NCBI GenBank assembly: GCA_013288685.1
Contig: JABDBM010000001.1
Span: forward strand, 1 to 64,000
From: Bacteroidota bacterium
Lineage (GTDB): Bacteria; Bacteroidota; Bacteroidia; Sphingobacteriales; Sphingobacteriaceae
Length of the DNA stretch: 64,000 bases
Direction: 5' to 3'
Shown here: piece after piece, positions 60,176 to 64,000 of the stretch
Numbering within the stretch: position 1 is the stretch's first letter
How the letters are laid out: every line of letters begins with the position of its first letter
The notes under the pieces: generated by a model
Told to the model about the DNA's origin: nothing
Database searches by the model: none
What the model saw: the letters and a program-made list of their open reading frames with translations, nothing else
Position numbers and translations under genes: made by a program

Positions 60176-60480
60176 CAGCATGCGTTGGCGCCGCCGCCGA
60201 ACAGTAATCGATACCAATTGATGCAAAAAGTGTAAACTCACTTTTTGCTAAAAATACTCACAATAAACTTATTTACAGGTATTTAAATATGGGTTTATAT
60301 TAAAATGTGTAAACCCACTTTTTGGATTAATATAAGATTATGTGTCAATTTATGGCTGATACGACACTACTGCACTTCGTGAAATCTTTGTGACTTTTTT
60401 GGCAAAATCAAATAATGAAATTTAATCTCCTATATTTATCGCTATCAAATACAAAACTGATTTCCCAAAATAAGAACTAT

Positions 60481-62523
60481 ATGAATTTAAAAAATTGGCT
60501 ATTAGCAGCCATGCCTGCATTATTGCTGGCAGCCTGCACACACAAACCTACCGGTTCGGATGCGCCACAGCGTACCGTATTTTTAGATAAATCGGCTATG
60601 GATACCACCGTTAGTCCGGGCGATAACTTCTTTTTGTATGCTGCCGGTAACTGGATTAAAAAAACGCAAATACCTCCTTCCGAAACCCGCTGGGGATCGT
60701 TCAACGAACTGATCGACAACAACAAAAAGCAGCTGCACGCCATCTTAGATGAACTTTCGGCCGAGAGCAGCTATGCTGATAGCATAGAGCAAAAGGTAGG
60801 TGACCTTTACAAGAGCGGCATGGATACCGTTGGCATCGAAAAATTGGGCTACACCCCGGTTAAACCACAATTGGAAAAAATCGCCGCAGTAAAAGACTAT
60901 AAAGAATTAGTTCAATTAGCGGCCGATGGTAATAAAACCGGCGACGGCTTCCTGTTTGGGTTTTATGTGGCGCCGGATGACAAGATCAGCACCATTAATG
61001 CCGCTCACTTTTCGCAGGCAGAATTGGGATTACCCAACCGCGATTATTATTTTAATACCGACGATGCTTCCAAAAAAATACGCGATGCTTATGTAAAATA
61101 CATCGCCAAAATTTTCACTTTAACTGGTGTTGATGCGGCTACAGCGGATAAAAAAGCGGCTTCCATCTTAAAGCTGGAAACTGATATCGCCAAATCGCAC
61201 CTTACGCCGGTTGAGTTGCGCGATCCCCAGAAAAATTACAACAAATTTGCGGTAGCCGATTTTCAGAAGCAAGTGCCCGATATTGATCTTGCCGATGCCT
61301 TTAAGCGGATGGAAATTAAAACAGATTCGATACTGGTTGGTCAGCCGGCTTATTATAAGGCGCTCGACATCTTACTAAAAACAACTCCTGTTGATGTTTG
61401 GAAAGACAAGGAAACCTTTGGGGCTTTGAGTAATGCAGCACCATCGTTAAGCAAAAGTTTCAGGGATGCAAATTTTGAGTTTTTTAATAAAACACTGAAT
61501 GGCCAAAAACAACAAAAAGAACGCTGGAAAACCATGGCCGAGACCATTGACGGCAGCATTGGCGAACTGTTAGGGCAGTTATACGTTAAAAAATATTTTA
61601 CCCCCGAAGCCAAAAAACGTATGCTGGAACTGGTGAATAACCTGCAAGGCGTTTACCGCGAGCGTATAAAAAACCTGGATTGGATGAGCCCCGAAACTAA
61701 AAAAAGGGCCATTGAAAAACTGGACGCTTTCACCAAAAAGATAGGTTACCCCGATAAATGGAAAAAGTACGACGATGTTACCATCAACAAAGATACCTAT
61801 TACGCCAATCTGGAATCAATTGCTGTGCATGATTATAAGGAAATGATAAAAAGGGTAGGCAAACCGGTGGATAAAACCGAATGGGGAATGACGCCGCCTA
61901 CCGTTAACGCTTATTATAATCCGCCTTTTAACGAGGTGGTTTTCCCTGCGGGTATATTGCAATTTCCATTTTTTGATGCGAATGCCGATGACGCCGTTAA
62001 CTATGGAGCAATAGGCATGGCCATAGGTCACGAAATGACCCACGGCTTTGACGACCAGGGTCGCCAATACGACAAAGACGGCAACTTGAAAGACTGGTGG
62101 ACACCCGCCGATGCTGCTAAATTTAAAACTAAGGTCAAAGTGATGATAGATCAGTATGATGCTTTCTCGCCGCTGCCTGGCTTGCACGTAAACGGCAGCC
62201 TTACCCAGGGCGAGAACCTGGCCGATATTGGCGGATTGGCTATTGCCTACCAGGCATTTAAAAATACCCCCCAGGGCAAAAGTGAAGAAAAGATTGACGG
62301 TTTAACCCCCGATCAGCGCTTTTTCCTTTCGGTAGCGCAAATATGGCGCAGCAAAATAACCGATGAAGCTTTGCGCTATCGTATTGCTAACGATCCGCAT
62401 TCGCCCGGCATGTACCGAGTAAATGGCCCGGTATCAAACATGCCTGCTTTTTATAAAGCGTTTAACATTAAACCCGGCGATAAAATGTATCGGCCGGATA
62501 GTTTGAGAGTGAAGGTTTGGTAA
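60481..62523 (+). CDS. M13-family zinc metallopeptidase (PepO/neprilysin-like), lipoprotein
   Basis: Start at ATG 60481, since it gives a lipobox (LLLAACTHKP); the frame is open to 60415. 680 residues, M13-length. The zinc site is HEMTH (His517 and His521, in AMAIGHEMTHGFDDQGRQYD) and Glu578 in QGENLADIGGLAIAY, with Asp582. The substrate-binding NAYYNPPFNEVVFPAGILQ and the C-terminal residues ending in VW are as in neprilysin-like peptidases. It cuts short peptides at the cell envelope. A strong terminator follows. Confidence 0.95.
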   Translation: MNLKNWLLAAMPALLLAACTHKPTGSDAPQRTVFLDKSAMDTTVSPGDNFFLYAAGNWIKKTQIPPSETRWGSFNELIDNNKKQLHAILDELSAESSYADSIEQKVGDLYKSGMDTVGIEKLGYTPVKPQLEKIAAVKDYKELVQLAADGNKTGDGFLFGFYVAPDDKISTINAAHFSQAELGLPNRDYYFNTDDASKKIRDAYVKYIAKIFTLTGVDAATADKKAASILKLETDIAKSHLTPVELRDPQKNYNKFAVADFQKQVPDIDLADAFKRMEIKTDSILVGQPAYYKALDILLKTTPVDVWKDKETFGALSNAAPSLSKSFRDANFEFFNKTLNGQKQQKERWKTMAETIDGSIGELLGQLYVKKYFTPEAKKRMLELVNNLQGVYRERIKNLDWMSPETKKRAIEKLDAFTKKIGYPDKWKKYDDVTINKDTYYANLESIAVHDYKEMIKRVGKPVDKTEWGMTPPTVNAYYNPPFNEVVFPAGILQFPFFDANADDAVNYGAIGMAIGHEMTHGFDDQGRQYDKDGNLKDWWTPADAAKFKTKVKVMIDQYDAFSPLPGLHVNGSLTQGENLADIGGLAIAYQAFKNTPQGKSEEKIDGLTPDQRFFLSVAQIWRSKITDEALRYRIANDPHSPGMYRVNGPVSNMPAFYKAFNIKPGDKMYRPDSLRVKVW

Positions 62524-62546
62524 GGAGCCTTTAGGGAATGAAAAAT

Positions 62547-62578
62547 AAAAATGCCACCCGCACGGGTGGCATTTTTAT
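62547..62578 (+). terminator. Rho-independent terminator after the M13 peptidase gene
   Basis: AAAAATGCCACCC pairs with GGGTGGCATTTTT around GCAC and continues with TATTT, 24 bases after the stop codon. Confidence 0.9.
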
Positions 62579-62673
62579 TTAGGGAGGAGAAGCCCTAATG
62601 CCTGAGCAATTTTTTACTTAACAGGTACAAATACTCAAATAAAACAAATAAATTTGACTGGTAAGTTTAAAAG

Positions 62674-63156
62674 ATGATAACCATTTACACAAATTTAAAA
62701 TCGGTAATCGGACGAATCATTGTGATTATATGCTTCGGTTTTGTGCTTTATTTAATGGTTTTTAAACTTATCCCCGACAAAAATAATCACGATGCTTTGT
62801 GGCTGCTAAGCGGGATAAGTTTGTTGATCGCATTTCTAATTGTAAATACCATCATTTCATTTTTGGGAATAATTAAAGTGGAAGCAGACCCCGCATCCGG
62901 TAAAATTAATTTCACAAGGCTTTTTAAAAAAGAAGAAATCGCAGCCGCCGAAATTGCAGGTTACTACGTTTCTGTATCTAAAAGCAGGGGAGGCACATCC
63001 TACGGAAGAATAATTGAAACTACCGACAGAAAAATCAGGGAACTTAACCCAGGAAATTTAAAAGATATCGACGATATTGAAGAATTTTTTAAGTCGCGAT
63101 CTATTAAATGCCTGGGAGAAAGGAATTCATTTTACCCGCTTAGTAAGGGGTTATAG
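62674..63156 (+). CDS. Hypothetical membrane protein, PH-like C-terminal part
   Basis: 160 residues. Two hydrophobic helices lie near the N-terminus (IGRIIVIICFGFVLYLMVF and LWLLSGISLLIAFLIVNTIISFLG). The soluble remainder has strands in the order IIKVEADPASGKINFTRLF, EEIAAAEIAGYYVSVSK and GRIIETTDRKIRELNPGNL, suggesting a bacterial PH-like fold. No known function. It lies between the M13 peptidase terminator and an antitoxin-like gene. Confidence 0.65.
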   Translation: MITIYTNLKSVIGRIIVIICFGFVLYLMVFKLIPDKNNHDALWLLSGISLLIAFLIVNTIISFLGIIKVEADPASGKINFTRLFKKEEIAAAEIAGYYVSVSKSRGGTSYGRIIETTDRKIRELNPGNLKDIDDIEEFFKSRSIKCLGERNSFYPLSKGL

Positions 63157-63199
63157 TTTAATTAGTTACAAAGGGCTTATGCCCGAGGCTATGACTACC

Positions 63200-63448
63200 T
63201 CAAATGCCATTATTAAGCTCTGCCTCTATTTCGTCAATAGCTTCCCTGGCATCCTGTAACTTTATTTTACCGGCTTCCCAATCTTTTATTTCAGAAAATG
63301 TTTTTTTTAGCTTTTTATATAATTTATCTTCCTGCTCATTTATAACCGGGCTTTCATTTACTTTATAGTCTATACCAAACCGGGTCAGGATTTCCTTAAT
63401 TACAGGTAAATCTTTGCCGTTATTAATATTTACGGTTAAAGTAGTCAT
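63200..63448 (-). CDS. Orphan antitoxin-like protein
   Basis: 82 residues. The N-terminus TLTVNINNGKDLPVIKEILTRFGIDYKV and the C-terminus FSEIKDWEAGKIKLQDAREAIDEIEAEL share the pattern of the antitoxin at 20795-21007 (AG-I-x-LQDAR). No toxin frame is next to it on either side within the window. So it is either a solitary antitoxin or a relic. It starts ATG at 63448. Confidence 0.65.
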   Translation of the reverse strand: MTTLTVNINNGKDLPVIKEILTRFGIDYKVNESPVINEQEDKLYKKLKKTFSEIKDWEAGKIKLQDAREAIDEIEAELNNGI

Positions 63449-63509
63449 AATACAAACTTACATAAATTATAAATGAGTTCGGATTTGTTAACTTTTAACC
63501 CTTCTTCGT

Positions 63510-63590
63510 GGTTGTGGGGACACAACCAACAGCTTGTTAATATGCACGGTAAAATTCGGTGCTGTGTCCCCACAGCACCGAATTACACCG
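63510..63590. repeat. GTGGTTGTGGGGACACAACC / GTGCTGTGTCCCCACAGCAC palindromes
   Basis: Two GTCCCCAC-type palindromes flank a short spacer between the orphan antitoxin and the ABC-F gene. They are related to the repeat at 29583-29716. Confidence 0.65.
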
Positions 63591-64000
63591 TCAACTTCTT
63601 ATATTTAATTCTTTTCGGCGCAATATCACCAAGGCGTTTTTTGCGGTTCTCTTCATAATCTGAATAATTTCCTTCAAAAAAGTAAACCTGACTGTTGCCT
63701 TCAAAGGCTAATATGTGCGTACAAATACGGTCTAAGAACCACCGGTCGTGACTGATCACTACGGCGCAGCCGCCAAAGTTTTCCAGTGCTTCTTCCAGGG
63801 CGCGCAGGGTATTTACGTCAATATCGTTGGTAGGCTCATCCAGCAGCAAAACGTTCGATCCTTTTTTTAGCGTTATCGACAAATGCACCCGGTTACGTTC
63901 TCCACCCGATATTACCGCTACCTTTTTTTGCTGATCGGCACCGTTAAAGTTAAAGCGAGATACATAAGCGCGGGAGTTGATGGGTTTATTGCCTACCAAA
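63583..64000 (-). CDS. ettA: Energy-dependent translational throttle protein EttA (ABC-F), C-terminal part
   Basis: Only about 139 C-terminal residues are visible; the gene runs beyond the right edge of the window. The second ABC domain is seen: [47 protein letters not shown] (signature and Walker B), [22 protein letters not shown] (H-loop). The short tail [29 protein letters not shown] is characteristic of EttA. It acts on the ribosome, gating the first peptide bond according to the ATP/ADP ratio. Confidence 0.92.
   Translation of the reverse strand, partial: LVGNKPINSRAYVSRFNFNGADQQKKVAVISGGERNRVHLSITLKKGSNVLLLDEPTNDIDVNTLRALEEALENFGGCAVVISHDRWFLDRICTHILAFEGNSQVYFFEGNYSDYEENRKKRLGDIAPKRIKYKKLTV

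Larger units (their letters stand above)
59747..60480. other. 734-base spacer with terminator, MITE-like element and other repeats
   Basis: It holds a terminator hairpin after the receptor gene (59776-59808), a 210-base MITE-like element (59879-60088), a palindromic element (60107-60175), and repeats of GTGTAAAC.CACTTTTTG at 60228-60245 and 60327-60345. No gene or structured RNA was recognised otherwise. A probable -7-like AATCTTTG stands at 60384. Confidence 0.65.

Overview
The window looks like a chromosomal segment of a Bacteroidota bacterium, most likely a soil or plant-associated Sphingobacteriaceae (Mucilaginibacter/Pedobacter type). The reasons are a SusD-type polysaccharide utilization locus (PUL), an OMP_b-brl_3-type TonB-dependent receptor, TAnnTTTG-type promoters, many short lipoproteins with a Cys-Lys-Lys start, and intergenic spaces filled with several families of short inverted repeats. 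The taxon is inferred from these traits, not from a marker gene.

Bases 1-13300 are the 3' part of a galactomannan/mannan PUL, all on the + strand: SusD C-terminus, a TIG-domain surface glycan-binding lipoprotein, a small carbohydrate-binding protein, an AraC regulator, a sodium/solute symporter, a GH130 mannosylglucose phosphorylase, an AGE-family (cellobiose/mannobiose) 2-epimerase, a clan GH-A lipoprotein, a GH27 alpha-galactosidase and a GH26 beta-mannanase. Together they describe a route: cut and debranch galactomannan, import mannobiose, epimerize it to mannosyl-glucose, and phosphorolyse it to mannose-1-phosphate and glucose. A mannose-6-phosphate isomerase lies further on at 21.3 kb.

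Bases 13300-30400 are mostly housekeeping: a DUF1275 membrane protein, beta-carbonic anhydrase, PruA, isocitrate dehydrogenase, ManA, a PAS histidine kinase, a DNA-alkylation-repair-like protein, tyrosine degradation (HppD, HmgA and a divergent fumarylacetoacetase) and a HAD phosphatase. Scattered among them are intact or decaying toxin-antitoxin genes.

Bases 30400-36350 hold the threonine operon thrA-thrB-thrC (minus strand) with a classic Thr-rich leader peptide and attenuator. The promoter, leader and terminator are duplicated about 792 bp upstream, and between the two copies sits an RNA ligase-like gene (KxDG nucleotidyltransferase, RLIG1/DUF5565-like). This is the most unusual arrangement in the window.

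Bases 36350-48400 are an accessory region: two paralogous YWKNG-repeat lipoproteins, a nitrilase-family amidase, a MazEF-like pair next to rsgA, a RepA-like ATPase behind a palindromic element and phased TGATAATCA sites, a vapBC-like pair broken in both genes, a relic of an 820-residue exported protein, and the intact copy overlapping an unknown lipoprotein gene.

Bases 48400-64000 are a transsulfuration-family PLP enzyme, a GxxExxY protein, Dtd, a MazG-like protein, ComB, GcvT, a GT4 glycosyltransferase, a Gfo/Idh/MocA oxidoreductase, a thioredoxin-like protein, a TonB-dependent receptor, an M13 metallopeptidase and the C-terminal part of EttA (cut by the window end). Spacers carry recurring palindromic repeats, a 66-bp tandem repeat and a MITE-like element with 9-bp flanking direct repeats. 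I saw no rRNA, tRNA, CRISPR array or complete insertion sequence.
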